From the NCBI GenBank assembly GCA_015064735.1, contig SVRP01000004.1, forward strand, positions 138,800 through 202,799: 64,000 nucleotides of DNA, given 5' to 3'. Below the pieces are notes generated by a model that made no database searches, was not told the DNA's origin, and saw only the letters and a program-made list of their open reading frames with translations. The translations under genes and the position numbers were made by a program. This document shows positions 16,153 through 25,595 of the stretch, piece by piece (the first letter of the stretch is position 1; each line of letters begins with the position of its first letter). Source of the DNA: Oscillospiraceae bacterium (GTDB lineage: Bacteria; Bacillota; Clostridia; Oscillospirales; CAG-272).

Positions 16153-18102
16153 TCATATTTTCTTATAGGTAAATATCTTGGCTACGCGAGCTTCTGTAAT
16201 TGTAACGGTAAATCCTTTTTCGCAAAGCTCCTTGCCAGAGAGACAGAAATCTCCGCCGTCAAGGTCTGTGAATAAATAATTTTTTGACTTGTCTATATTG
16301 CGAAGCTTAAAGGCAGCCGTAAGGTACGAGCTGTTTTCTCTTTTAAATATCTGTATCATACCTTCATCATCAAGCGTCCACTGAGTAGCACACCATGCAG
16401 ACAGATCTCTCTTTGGCTCTGTAAGATGATAAATATCTCCAAGGAAATATTTTCTTATGGAGAGGTATTCCTCACAATGCTTTTTAAACCACGACACGTG
16501 CTCGTCTGTGTCGCCGAAATTCTCGGTGGAGCTGTAGAGGTAATTGCTTGTCATAGCAGGTCCGTATGCACTTCTTATGGTATATGTATCATAAATTCTA
16601 CCCGGACTTGTTGCGCTGAAAGGAGTCCAAAGAGAGAAGTTCATGTTATGAGCTTGTGTAACCTCAGGATCGGGATTTGCAGGACATTGAGCATCGCTTC
16701 TCCAAAGAGGAACACTTCGCTTGAGTGTCTCTATATCTATTCTGTTTCCGCCGCTTGCGCAGTTATCAATCATAAGCTTGGGGAATCGTTCAAGAAGAGT
16801 ATCCCACAGGCGGTATAGACCCATAATATGCTTTATTTCGGTAATGCCTTTACGGTTTTCCGTGTCTTTGCTCCTCCAATAAGGAAGAGGTCTGAAGTTA
16901 AAGTCCTGTCGATACCAATCAATTTTTAGAGTATCTATTTTTTCTGTCAGCAGAGCAAGACAGTAATTGAAGGCTTCTTCATTTCCGAGATCAAGCAGAA
17001 AATTTCTGGTTCCTTCTTGAGAAATGAGATATTCTGGGTGCTCCTTTACAAGATCGGTACGCAAGCGTACACGTTCGGGTTCAAACCAAAGAATGAAGTT
17101 TCTTCCGCTTTCTTTAATTTTGTTTGATACGTCTACAAGTCCGTTCTTGTGAACAAATGGACTTATGGTAAGGTCTCCTACATGATCTGCCCAGTCTCCT
17201 TCATATTCGTTGGAAGTAGGCAAGGTATCCTTTCCTGCCCAACCTGCGTCTATCCAAACATTTTCCACGGGAATTTCGTACTTGTCGAGCAAGGATATTC
17301 TGTCAATGATCTTATCGCTTTCAAGACCTCCCCAAAAGCCCGCGCAGAGAGGAAGGTGATCAATGCGATCTGTAAGTGGGGAAAACTCATTCTTTATGAG
17401 GTCTCTCCACAAATTCTGCGACTCCTCAACAGTAGCCTCATAAGGAAGAATAACTACAGATGATGTGCGAATCTTTTCACCCGGGAAGAGTACAAATTCG
17501 GTATCCTCGATCTTGCTTTTGAAGCGTACGGCATTTTCTTCACGAGATATCTGTGCATTCCATTGACCGGTCCAGCCTACAGCCACGATATATCCCTTTC
17601 CTCTCTCATGTATATTGAAGAATGGTGCTGTACCTTCGCTTGAACGACCGCCTATTGGAGCGTATTTGAAGCTTTTTGAATTGTTGAGCAAAAAATTTTT
17701 ATTATGTCCTCCGCCGTTTAAATGGGAATAAAAATCCGTCTCGTCTCGTCCCTCTGAACCATAGGGATTAAGAACGTAGGTGTTCTGTTCAATGCTTGGA
17801 AACCAAGGGGAAGGGCCTGTTGGGGGACAATACGAAAAGGGAAGCTCCACATCACAGTCCCAAAGCTCTGTTATAAGCTCGGTATTTTCTGTTCCGATAT
17901 TTTCAAGATAGTTTACCCATTCGTATGCGCCGCTTCTTTTATGTTTTTTGGCTATATTTGTGAATTTTAATCCACTATCAAAGTAATAGGTAGTAATAAG
18001 CTCATATTCGTTTTCGCTGACGTCAACCCTTTTTGAACATTTGTGAGCAGGGATGCCGCCGTACATGAATGAAAATATATTACGGTTTTTCAGAAAGTCC
18101 AT
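16153..18102 (-). CDS. Alpha-galactosidase (GH36-like)
   Basis: A 649-aa enzyme of the GH36/GH27 clan D. Seen: an N-terminal beta-sandwich; NVWIDAGWAGKD at about 280; ILWFEPERVR; LKIDWYRQDFNF, whose aspartate is the expected nucleophile; DNCASGGNRIDIETLKRSVP; and WRSDAQCPANP with the expected acid/base aspartate. There is no signal peptide, so it would hydrolyse imported alpha-galactosides such as raffinose-type sugars. The ATG chosen has TGGAGG six bases upstream. It is divergent from an AraC gene. It is about 70 residues shorter than typical 720-aa GH36 enzymes; a small C-terminal beta-domain remains. Confidence 0.85.
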   Translation of the reverse strand: MDFLKNRNIFSFMYGGIPAHKCSKRVDVSENEYELITTYYFDSGLKFTNIAKKHKRSGAYEWVNYLENIGTENTELITELWDCDVELPFSYCPPTGPSPWFPSIEQNTYVLNPYGSEGRDETDFYSHLNGGGHNKNFLLNNSKSFKYAPIGGRSSEGTAPFFNIHERGKGYIVAVGWTGQWNAQISREENAVRFKSKIEDTEFVLFPGEKIRTSSVVILPYEATVEESQNLWRDLIKNEFSPLTDRIDHLPLCAGFWGGLESDKIIDRISLLDKYEIPVENVWIDAGWAGKDTLPTSNEYEGDWADHVGDLTISPFVHKNGLVDVSNKIKESGRNFILWFEPERVRLRTDLVKEHPEYLISQEGTRNFLLDLGNEEAFNYCLALLTEKIDTLKIDWYRQDFNFRPLPYWRSKDTENRKGITEIKHIMGLYRLWDTLLERFPKLMIDNCASGGNRIDIETLKRSVPLWRSDAQCPANPDPEVTQAHNMNFSLWTPFSATSPGRIYDTYTIRSAYGPAMTSNYLYSSTENFGDTDEHVSWFKKHCEEYLSIRKYFLGDIYHLTEPKRDLSAWCATQWTLDDEGMIQIFKRENSSYLTAAFKLRNIDKSKNYLFTDLDGGDFCLSGKELCEKGFTVTITEARVAKIFTYKKI

Positions 18103-18162
18103 ATTTGCCTCCAATTATATTAAATACATGAATAGTATATCACACAAAAACACAATTTTCTA

Positions 18163-18192
18163 TTGACTTTTCACCAAAAAACATGTTATAAT
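18163..18192 (+). promoter_or_regulatory. Promoter of the element's AraC regulator
   Basis: TTGACT (18163-18168), 18-base spacer, TATAAT (18187-18192), 22 bases before the start codon. A weaker divergent TGTGATATACT extended -10 on the minus strand (about 18131-18145) may serve the alpha-galactosidase. Confidence 0.75.
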
Positions 18193-18214
18193 CATCATGA
18201 ATAGAGGTGAGAAT

Positions 18215-19042
18215 ATGACGGAAAGAAAAAAAGATATTTTTTATTCTCAGATAGCCCCCTTTGAAATGAGAGCGGCATACGTGGAGAATTCCGATTTGGA
18301 TAAAGGCAGAGATACGGGCTCCCACGTTCACCCCGAATGTGAGATATATATAAATCTAACGGGAGACGTATCCTTTATGGTGGAAAATCGTATATACCCG
18401 ATCTTCACGGGAAGTGTGGTAATAAGCCGTCCATACGAATATCACCATTGTATATATCATAGCAATGAGCCTCACAAGCATTTCTGGATCCTTTTTAAGC
18501 CAAACGGCAACGACCGTTTGTTTGAAAAATTTTTTGACCGTCCTTTGGGAGAGAAGAATCTATTGACAGTTTCTTCCGAAAGACAGAAGGAACTATTTGA
18601 TCTTTGCTTTAAACTAAGTGGCGAAACGCTTTCGGAGCTTGAACGGTATTATTTGTTTTTTAAGCTTATTTATATTCTTAACGATGCTGATAGCCCTGAG
18701 ATTCTTGAGGATATATACACCAAGGATATGGCGTTTGCATTAAGCTTTATAGACAAGTGCTTTTGCGATTCAATAACTATTTCGGATATTGCTCAAAGCG
18801 CACACGTAAGCATAAATACGTTGGAGCGACATTTTTGGGAAACATTGCATATGACCCCATCATCGTATTTGAAAAAAAAGCGTCTTGCCAATGCAGCAGA
18901 AATGCTTTACAACGGACACACGGTAACCGAAGCATGTCAGGAAAGCGGATTTGCCGATTATTCAAGCTTTATAGCAACCTTTAAAAAGAATTACGGAATG
19001 ACACCTCTGAAATATAAAAAGCATATTGAAAATCATAAATAA
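18215..19042 (+). CDS. AraC-family transcriptional regulator
   Basis: A 275-aa AraC regulator with an N-terminal cupin (DTGSHVHPECEIYINLTGDV, SRPYEYHHCIYHSNEPHKHFW) and a C-terminal DNA-binding domain (ITISDIAQSAHVSINTLERHF and HTVTEACQESGFADYSSFIA). The start is the second ATG, preceded by AGAGGTGAG; the ATG six codons earlier is upstream of that site. Divergence from the alpha-galactosidase gene points to sugar-dependent control of that gene. It lies inside the feoB element and has no evident link to recombination, so it is not a good candidate for an excision factor. Confidence 0.87.
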   Translation: MTERKKDIFYSQIAPFEMRAAYVENSDLDKGRDTGSHVHPECEIYINLTGDVSFMVENRIYPIFTGSVVISRPYEYHHCIYHSNEPHKHFWILFKPNGNDRLFEKFFDRPLGEKNLLTVSSERQKELFDLCFKLSGETLSELERYYLFFKLIYILNDADSPEILEDIYTKDMAFALSFIDKCFCDSITISDIAQSAHVSINTLERHFWETLHMTPSSYLKKKRLANAAEMLYNGHTVTEACQESGFADYSSFIATFKKNYGMTPLKYKKHIENHK

Positions 19043-19080
19043 AAAATATCCATCGACATTTTTGCCGATGGATATTTTTT
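19041..19080. terminator. Bidirectional terminator
   Basis: AAAAAATATCCATCG pairs with CGATGGATATTTTTT around ACATTTTTGC. It lies between the convergent AraC and isocitrate dehydrogenase genes and ends both transcripts. Confidence 0.9.
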
Positions 19081-19082
19081 GT

Positions 19083-20297
19083 TTAAGCCAATTTAGCCTC
19101 AAGTCTTTCACGTATAGCCTTGATGAAGCCAATAGAGTTAACAGCAGTAGCTGTGTAACCTTCGCTTACAAGACCGACGAGGTCCTTTGTCATGATGCCG
19201 TCGTTAAGGGTATCGATACAAGCCTCCTCAAGCTTGTTGGCAAAATCAACGAGATCTGAGAGTCCGTCAAGCTCGCCTCTCTTACGGAGCGCACCGGACC
19301 ATGCGTAGATTGTCGCCATGGGGTTTGTAGAAGTATCCTCTCCCTTGAGATAACGGTAGTAGTGGCGTGTAACTGTGCCGTGCGCCGCTTCATATTCGTA
19401 CTTTCCGTCGGGAGATACGAGAACAGAGGTCATCATTGCAAGAGAACCGAATGCGGTGGAAACCATATCAGACATAACGTCTCCGTCATAGTTCTTGCAA
19501 GCCCAGATATAACCGCCCTCGCTTCTTATTACGCGCGCAACTGCATCGTCAATAAGAGTGTAGAAGTATGTAATACCTGCTTCATCGAACTTTTCCTTAT
19601 ATTCGTTATCGAATATTTCCTGGAAGGTCAGCTTGAAGGTCTGGTCGTACTTCTTTGAAATGGTATCCTTGGTAGCAAACCAAAGATCCTGTTTGGTATC
19701 AAGAGCATACTGGAAACAGGAGTGCGCGAATGAGCGAATGGAACTGTCCTTGTTATACTGACCCTGAAGAACTCCTCCGCATTCAAAGTCATAAATGGTC
19801 TCTCTGAATTTGGTTCCGTCCTTAGCAGTAAAGAGAAGCTCTGCCTTTCCTTCAGCGGGAACACGGTACTCGGTAGCCTTGTAAACGTCGCCGTATGCGT
19901 GACGTGCAATCGTTATGGGCTTCTTCCAATTGCGTACTGCGGGCTTGATCGAGTCGATGAGTATGGGTGCTCTGAAAACTGTACCGTCAAGAATTGCGCG
20001 GATAGTTCCGTTGGGGCTCTTCCACATCTCGGAGAGATTGTACTCCTCAACTCTTTGCTTGTTAGGTGTAATTGTTGCGCACTTAACAGCAACTCCGTAC
20101 TTAAGAGTAGCGTTTGCGCTGTCGATGGTAACCTGGTCTTTAGTCTTTTCGCGTTCTACAAGACCGAGATCATAATATTCTGTTTTAAGATCAACAAAGG
20201 GAGTAAGAAGCTCGTCCTTTATCATCTGCCACAGAATTCTTGTCATTTCGTCGCCATCCATTTCAACGAGGGGCGTTTTCATTTGAATTTTTTTCAT
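19083..20297 (-). CDS. icd: NADP-dependent isocitrate dehydrogenase (eukaryotic-type)
   Basis: A 404-aa isocitrate dehydrogenase of the short NADP-dependent type found in eukaryotes and many Clostridia. Markers: [13 protein letters not shown] at the N-terminus, [36 protein letters not shown] (isocitrate binding), [28 protein letters not shown] (metal-binding aspartates) and [15 protein letters not shown]. It turns isocitrate into 2-oxoglutarate, feeding glutamate synthesis. The start has GGAGGT nine bases upstream; an ATG two codons earlier is too close to that site. It is the last gene of the four-gene operon headed by aconitase, which makes its substrate. It is complete. Confidence 0.93.
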   Translation of the reverse strand: MKKIQMKTPLVEMDGDEMTRILWQMIKDELLTPFVDLKTEYYDLGLVEREKTKDQVTIDSANATLKYGVAVKCATITPNKQRVEEYNLSEMWKSPNGTIRAILDGTVFRAPILIDSIKPAVRNWKKPITIARHAYGDVYKATEYRVPAEGKAELLFTAKDGTKFRETIYDFECGGVLQGQYNKDSSIRSFAHSCFQYALDTKQDLWFATKDTISKKYDQTFKLTFQEIFDNEYKEKFDEAGITYFYTLIDDAVARVIRSEGGYIWACKNYDGDVMSDMVSTAFGSLAMMTSVLVSPDGKYEYEAAHGTVTRHYYRYLKGEDTSTNPMATIYAWSGALRKRGELDGLSDLVDFANKLEEACIDTLNDGIMTKDLVGLVSEGYTATAVNSIGFIKAIRERLEAKLA

Positions 20298-20347
20298 GTT
20301 CATTACCTCCGAACTGTTTGAAAAAATTTATTTAAATTCTTATGAAT

Positions 20348-22366
20348 TTACATTGTAACTACTTCTATAATGCTGTGAATATCAATGCGGTCTATCCGAA
20401 CGTACGCTCTTCCGTTTTTGTAAATGAAGGGAAGAGAACGGTTCTCAGGCTGAAGCATAAGCTTTATGGGCTTTTGCGGCAACTCTATTGAGATACAAGT
20501 GTCTAATACGGGCGGGATATAGTCGTCGGTAGCAGAATAAGGGTTATCATGGCTACCTCCGGCATTTACGAGCTGGATCATAAGCTTTTCGTCCTTTAAA
20601 AGCGGAACGATTTCAAGTCTTCCCAAAACAGATTCTACCTTCACAAGAGGAGTATAGAGTCTTTCTGTAATCTTCTTCATGAGTGTACGGTGCAAGTACT
20701 GAGTGCCATTCAGATATTGAGAGCCTATATCAAATCCGATAGCAGTGATCCTTCCGTTTCCGTACGGTATCTCAACAGCAAGAGATGCTTTAGGAGAGCG
20801 GATATTGGTATGAACGTATGCCACCGATTCTCCATTATCCGAGGATAATTCGCAAGGTGAGAACAAGGCGCCGAACTCATTTCCGTCTAACGTGAAAAAG
20901 TATGACTTATACTCGGCAGGAGCGTTCTTGCCATGACCGTTGTCGCCGCCGTTATCATATGCCTTTTCGCCCTCTCCAAAGAATTCGGGCATATTGGTAA
21001 CGTTAAGCGGGATACCTGCGTTTGCAAAGAAATAACAGGTGTTTTTGCCTGAAATAACAAGATTTCCGCCATTTTTTGCATACTCAAGAAGCATATCAAC
21101 GGTATCATCGGCAAGACCGCAGTAAAGCTCGGGAACGACTATCATTTTATACGGCTCGCACCCCTTTTCCAAGGTATGCTCACAGACTATTTCCAAGGAC
21201 TGTCCGATATCGCAAAGCAGAGCGGTCATTCCCATGATCTTTTCATATCCTGTTCGAGAATAGAGACGTTTCGATTCGCGCTTTCTGTCATAAGTTGAAA
21301 GAAGAAGAGCAGCCTCGTGTACTGGTGTTCCACGGAAGCAGTAGGGCTCGCGCTCTCTCATAAATTCTGAAAGCTTTGTGAGAGATCTGACTTCTTTGAG
21401 GTTAGGCGAACCGTCCTTGAACTGCATGATATAGTTCTGGTATGCCCCGCCAAGAGAAATTACCGCTGCTGCCTCCTGAAGTATCTGATTTACATGCTTT
21501 GCCGCACATGCCGAGCGGTCTCCTACACGTATACGGAAATTCCAAGACATAAGGTCCCACGGGTGATTTTGCTGAGCCAATGCGCGCGCCGCATATCTTG
21601 CTGAATGCAAAGAATTATTAGGATTAAGGTCTCCCGAAAGAAAATCTACGTTTGCACATATCTTTTCAGGCATGTGGTCGCTAAATGACCAATTTGATGC
21701 TATTTGAACATCGGGATATTTTGCATGCAGAGTATCTACATAATGCCTTACGTAACGGCGGAAAAGCTCGCGATGATATTCACGGTATTCGTCGTAATAA
21801 GGGTCATCAGGATTTGCAGGCAGTCTGCCACCGAGATCAATACCTGTTTCCTTTTCAAAAGCGGTAAGGGATTCCGGGCGAAAATCAGGCTTTGCGCACC
21901 AGCAATCTCCGTCAATCCAAAAGCCGTCAACTCCGTACTTTTCTATGATTTCCGAAAGCTGAGGAATAAGTATCTCATCAACGTATTTGCCGTCTGTACG
22001 GGTCGTTCCCGAGTATAGGGAGCCGTCCGCCATCATAGCCGTTTCTTCGGGATGCTCGGAGCAATATTTAATGTCGTATACCCCCGAATAGTGCAGGTAA
22101 AGCGCAACGTTTTCTTCTTTTGTAACTTTTCTCCAAAGCGCGAGAGGATCACCTTCAAATTCGGGCATAGCATTTCCAAGCGTTGATGGATAGGATGCCC
22201 ATCCGGGATGTCCCTTACAGTCTATCTGGATAAAATCAGGCTTTATAAGACGGCATATTTCGCGTATGTCCTCTTCCTTTAAGGTGGCTCCGATTACAAA
22301 ACCGTCCGACGGTTGAGCATGAAAGTCAAAGTGAAGCCCGAAAAAGCTGTCTTTACGTTTTTTCAT
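20348..22366 (-). CDS. Putative glycoside hydrolase with TIM barrel and trimerisation-like domain
   Basis: A 672-aa cytoplasmic protein that looks like a clan-A or fucosidase-like glycosidase. A TIM barrel is suggested by FFGLHFDFHAQPSDG, PDFIQIDCKGHPGWASYP, YGVDGFWIDGDCWCAKPDF and VQIASNWSFSDHMPE. A flavodoxin-like beta-galactosidase trimerisation-type domain follows (MIVVPELYCGLADDTVDMLL, NGGNLVISGKN), then a beta-sandwich end. The aspartates of FWIDGDCW are the best candidates for catalysis. Resemblance to GH151/GH29-like alpha-fucosidases or GH42-like enzymes is noted, but I cannot fix the family. It is 17 bp after the sugar isomerase gene in the operon with aconitase and isocitrate dehydrogenase. 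Its ribosome binding site is weak. Confidence 0.6.
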   Translation of the reverse strand: MKKRKDSFFGLHFDFHAQPSDGFVIGATLKEEDIREICRLIKPDFIQIDCKGHPGWASYPSTLGNAMPEFEGDPLALWRKVTKEENVALYLHYSGVYDIKYCSEHPEETAMMADGSLYSGTTRTDGKYVDEILIPQLSEIIEKYGVDGFWIDGDCWCAKPDFRPESLTAFEKETGIDLGGRLPANPDDPYYDEYREYHRELFRRYVRHYVDTLHAKYPDVQIASNWSFSDHMPEKICANVDFLSGDLNPNNSLHSARYAARALAQQNHPWDLMSWNFRIRVGDRSACAAKHVNQILQEAAAVISLGGAYQNYIMQFKDGSPNLKEVRSLTKLSEFMREREPYCFRGTPVHEAALLLSTYDRKRESKRLYSRTGYEKIMGMTALLCDIGQSLEIVCEHTLEKGCEPYKMIVVPELYCGLADDTVDMLLEYAKNGGNLVISGKNTCYFFANAGIPLNVTNMPEFFGEGEKAYDNGGDNGHGKNAPAEYKSYFFTLDGNEFGALFSPCELSSDNGESVAYVHTNIRSPKASLAVEIPYGNGRITAIGFDIGSQYLNGTQYLHRTLMKKITERLYTPLVKVESVLGRLEIVPLLKDEKLMIQLVNAGGSHDNPYSATDDYIPPVLDTCISIELPQKPIKLMLQPENRSLPFIYKNGRAYVRIDRIDIHSIIEVVTM

Positions 22367-22383
22367 GATGATTTACCCAACAT

Positions 22384-23211
22384 TTACATTGAAATAGCTT
22401 TTTTGATCTTTTCAATTGCAATCGCGTGGAACTGCTCCGTGGAAAGTTCGCCGTAATTAAGAGCCTCGCCGTTTTTGCCTATTTTATTTCCTTTGGAAAG
22501 TTCGCTCATAAGATAGCCGTTATAGCCTGTCTTTTCTATTCGTTCCATGATGTTGTGCCAATCCGCAATACCGTCAGTAGGAAGAAGATGAAGGTCATCA
22601 TAGAACGTTATTTCGTCTCCGCGGACACCGAGATTGTCGTTAAAGTGAGTATGACAAAGCTTTTCGCCGTAAAGAGCTAGCATATCTCTATGCTCATTGT
22701 AGCACATTTCGTGTCCGGTATCGAGGCAGAAGCCGACAGAGGGCTCGTTCCAGAAGGTTTTCATTATAGCCGCGATATATTCTTCACCCTCAACGTTCTC
22801 AAAACCAAGCTTGACGTTGAGTTTGTTAGCTACCTCGATAACACGCGCATAGTTATCAAGTCCTACCTGAGTGGGAGTGTGATCCTTAAAGCCGATAAAG
22901 GGATGTATTACCATAACGGGAATATCAAATTTTGCGCAGTCCTCAACACAACGGATAAGCTCGTTAGTTACAAAATCACCCTGCTCGCCGCCGTCCCAAA
23001 GGTATTTTACCTTGTGAGTACCGCTAAAGGGGGAATGAATAGACTGTTGGAAAAGTCCAAGCTGAGCCGCTTTGTTGGAAATCTGTTCCTGACGCTCTAT
23101 CGAATACCATCCTGCGTGAAAGCCTTCGAATCCTACGTTCTTGATTATTTCGAGTTCGTCCAAAATGTCAACTCCGCCAACGGGAGAAGTACCGAGTTTA
23201 AAGTTTTCCAT
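22384..23211 (-). CDS. Sugar phosphate isomerase/epimerase family protein (xylose isomerase-like TIM barrel)
   Basis: A 275-aa AP-endonuclease-2/xylose-isomerase-like TIM barrel. Seen: FEGFHAGWYSIERQ, SIHSPFSGTHKV, VMVIHPFIGFKDH, LGFENVEGEEYIAA (metal-binding glutamate), VGFCLDTGHEMCYN, LCHTHFNDNLG and a closing glutamate in GYLMSELSKGN. Members epimerise or isomerise keto-sugars, inositol or related compounds. The ATG chosen follows AAGGAG. It is sandwiched between the aconitase gene (40 bp upstream) and the glycosidase gene (17 bp downstream), so it probably works on the sugar that the glycosidase frees. The substrate is not determinable. Confidence 0.8.
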   Translation of the reverse strand: MENFKLGTSPVGGVDILDELEIIKNVGFEGFHAGWYSIERQEQISNKAAQLGLFQQSIHSPFSGTHKVKYLWDGGEQGDFVTNELIRCVEDCAKFDIPVMVIHPFIGFKDHTPTQVGLDNYARVIEVANKLNVKLGFENVEGEEYIAAIMKTFWNEPSVGFCLDTGHEMCYNEHRDMLALYGEKLCHTHFNDNLGVRGDEITFYDDLHLLPTDGIADWHNIMERIEKTGYNGYLMSELSKGNKIGKNGEALNYGELSTEQFHAIAIEKIKKAISM

Positions 23212-23251
23212 AATCAAAATCTCCTTGAATTTTTTATTTTTAATTAATTGC

Positions 23252-25495
23252 TTAATTGCTGTGCTTTTTGTAGTAGTTCATAAGGCATCCGCAGAGAATT
23301 ATTTCCTTTTCATCCTCGGTAAGGCCCTTGACGTAAAGTGTAATATCCTCAACGCTTCCGTTTGCCTTGATGACCTTTGCGGCGAATTCTTCCTTGCCGT
23401 CAATGAGAGCCTGACGGATACCGCCTACGAACACGTAATCGCCCTCAGTATAGGGGAACTCAGCATCCTCTGCAAGAGTAAAGGGAAGAATACCCCAGTT
23501 GATACAGTTCGAACGATAGCGCTTTGTAGCAAACTCATAGCATATATTTGCGAAACCGCCAAGAACCTTCTGACAGGAAGCGGCCTGCTCACGCGCAGAA
23601 CCGTCTCCCGGCTTGTTTGCAAATACGCAAGAGCCAAACTGGGTATTGTTTATAAGCTCGTCTGCATTTCCTACTGCAGAAAGAACCCCGATAAGCTCTT
23701 CAGGCTTCTTATCCGATCTTCTGTCAGCCTCGGTTGCCGCAATAGCCTTGGAGCGTCCAACATATTCGGGAACACGACGGGAAAGGGCAAACTCTGAAAG
23801 ACGAAGGGGATTCGAACGGTAGGACGAGGTCTCACCTGAGGGAATAAGCTCGTCAGTGGTTGTTACGGGATCACGGATAACGGCAGCCAACTTAACAAGA
23901 AGATTATCGGCAAGCTCGTACTGTGTGGGCCAGTCGGTTATGTTGGGGCCGAGAATAAGCTCAACAGAGGGATCTGCTTTGCCGAACCCGTAGTAAACTC
24001 TTTTACCGTATACCGTCTTATCGAAATGATACTCATGAGGAGTATAATCATAATCAACGTCGGTAGCCGCAGTAATAACACCGCCGTTTCGAGCTGTTGC
24101 CGCAATACTTCTCGCATCCATGAGCGCAACACCCGAAAGCTGACCCTCGCCGGGCTTAGAGCCTTCGCGGTTGGGGAAGTTTCTCGTGGTGTGACGGAGA
24201 GAGAGACCGTTGTTTGCGGGAACGTCTCCAGCCCCAAAGCAAGGACCGCAGAACGAGGGTTTAATTACAGCGCCCGCCTGCAAAAGCTCTGCCGTAACGC
24301 CTATTTTCGTAAGCTCAAGTGATACGGGAACACTGGTGGGATATACAGAAAGTGAGAAATATCCGTTTCCTGTGCTTTGATTCTTAAGAATTGCCGATGC
24401 TTCGTCAATGCTGTCGAACATACCACCGGAGCAGCCGGCTATTATACCTTGGTCAGCGTATACCTTCCCGTCCTTTACCTTGGAACGGAGACCGAGATTA
24501 CATTTGCCGAACTTTTTCTTTGCTTCTTCCTCGACCTTGGCGAGAATTTCATCCGCATTTTCTACAAACTCATGAATGGTGTATGCGTTGGAAGGGTGGA
24601 AGGGAAGCGCAATCATAGATTCCATCTTAGAAAGGTCTATTTCAATCATGGAGTCATAGTATGCAACATTACCGGGTGCAAGTTTCTTGTACTCCTCGGG
24701 TCTGCCGTGTGCTACGTAATGTTCCTTGGTAATGTCGTCTGTTTCCCAAATAGAGGAAAGGCAGGTCGTTTCGGTAGTCATAACGTCGATTCCGTTACGG
24801 AAATCAATGGGGAGATTCTTTACACCCGGGCCGACAAATTCAAGAACCTTGTTCTTTACAAATCCGTTAGCAAAGGTAGCTCCTACGAGAGCGATAGCTA
24901 CGTCGTGAGGTCCGATACCTTTTTTGGGAGCGCCCGTAAGATAAACGAGAACCACCTCCGGAGCCTTTATATCGTAGGTATTCTTTAGAAGCTGCTTAAC
25001 AAGCTCGGGACCGCCTTCGCCTACACCCATAGTTCCAAGAGAACCGTATCGGGTATGAGAGTCGGAGCCGAGAATCATTTTACCGCAGCCGGTAAGCTCC
25101 TCGCGGGCATAGGAGTGAATTACACTCTGGTTTGCGGGAACGTAGATTCCGCCGTATTTTTTTGCGGCGGAGAGACCAAAAACGTGGTCATCCTCGTTTA
25201 TTGTTCCGCCAACAGCGCAAAGAGAGTTGTGGCAGTTTGTCATTGCGTAGGGGATTGGAAATTCCTTCAGACCGCTTGCTCTTGCTGTCTGAATAATTCC
25301 AACGTATGTAATATCGTGGGAAACGAGAGCATCAAAGCGGATCTTCATTTCCGCTTCACCGATTTTTGCAGTATTATGCGCATTCAAAATAGAATAAGCA
25401 ATAGTGTTTTGTCTTGCCTCTGCCGGGGATAGGGAAGCCTTATCGGTTACCTTACCGTCTACGAGGAAGACACCGTGATCCGTAAGCTTGATCAT
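23252..25495 (-). CDS. acn: Aconitate hydratase family protein
   Basis: A 747-aa aconitase-superfamily hydratase. The three cluster cysteines lie in IAGCSGGMFDS and SFCGPCFGAGD, the arrangement for a [4Fe-4S] cluster; substrate region MILGSDSHTRYGSLGTMGVG and the swivel domain (LPFTLAEDAEFPYTEGD, SNCINWGILPF) are present. It should interconvert citrate and isocitrate, although related hydratases can act on other acids. It heads a minus-strand operon that ends with isocitrate dehydrogenase. It has a perfect promoter with an overlapping palindrome. An iron-sulfur enzyme located in the element that interrupts an iron transporter is notable. It is complete and of normal length for this clostridial group. 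Confidence 0.88.
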   Translation of the reverse strand: MIKLTDHGVFLVDGKVTDKASLSPAEARQNTIAYSILNAHNTAKIGEAEMKIRFDALVSHDITYVGIIQTARASGLKEFPIPYAMTNCHNSLCAVGGTINEDDHVFGLSAAKKYGGIYVPANQSVIHSYAREELTGCGKMILGSDSHTRYGSLGTMGVGEGGPELVKQLLKNTYDIKAPEVVLVYLTGAPKKGIGPHDVAIALVGATFANGFVKNKVLEFVGPGVKNLPIDFRNGIDVMTTETTCLSSIWETDDITKEHYVAHGRPEEYKKLAPGNVAYYDSMIEIDLSKMESMIALPFHPSNAYTIHEFVENADEILAKVEEEAKKKFGKCNLGLRSKVKDGKVYADQGIIAGCSGGMFDSIDEASAILKNQSTGNGYFSLSVYPTSVPVSLELTKIGVTAELLQAGAVIKPSFCGPCFGAGDVPANNGLSLRHTTRNFPNREGSKPGEGQLSGVALMDARSIAATARNGGVITAATDVDYDYTPHEYHFDKTVYGKRVYYGFGKADPSVELILGPNITDWPTQYELADNLLVKLAAVIRDPVTTTDELIPSGETSSYRSNPLRLSEFALSRRVPEYVGRSKAIAATEADRRSDKKPEELIGVLSAVGNADELINNTQFGSCVFANKPGDGSAREQAASCQKVLGGFANICYEFATKRYRSNCINWGILPFTLAEDAEFPYTEGDYVFVGGIRQALIDGKEEFAAKVIKANGSVEDITLYVKGLTEDEKEIILCGCLMNYYKKHSN

Positions 25496-25535
25496 AATTG
25501 TTCTCCTTGGTCAAATATAATTATTATACAACATC

Positions 25536-25554
25536 ATATTATACAATATAATAT
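25536..25554. promoter_or_regulatory. Perfect palindrome over the aconitase -10 box (candidate operator)
   Basis: ATATTATA CAA TATAATAT is an exact inverted repeat of 8 bp arms. It covers the -10 hexamer and part of the spacer of the minus-strand promoter, a position suited to a repressor. AT-richness makes a chance palindrome possible. Confidence 0.4.
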
Positions 25555-25566
25555 AGGAAAAGTCAA
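25538..25566 (-). promoter_or_regulatory. Promoter of the aconitase-isocitrate dehydrogenase operon
   Basis: On the minus strand TTGACT, a 17-base spacer and a perfect TATAAT, about 43 bases before the aconitase start codon. It reads away from the recombinase gene. Confidence 0.85.
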
Positions 25567-25595
25567 TACAAAGTTAAATATTTGAAGGAGTATTT

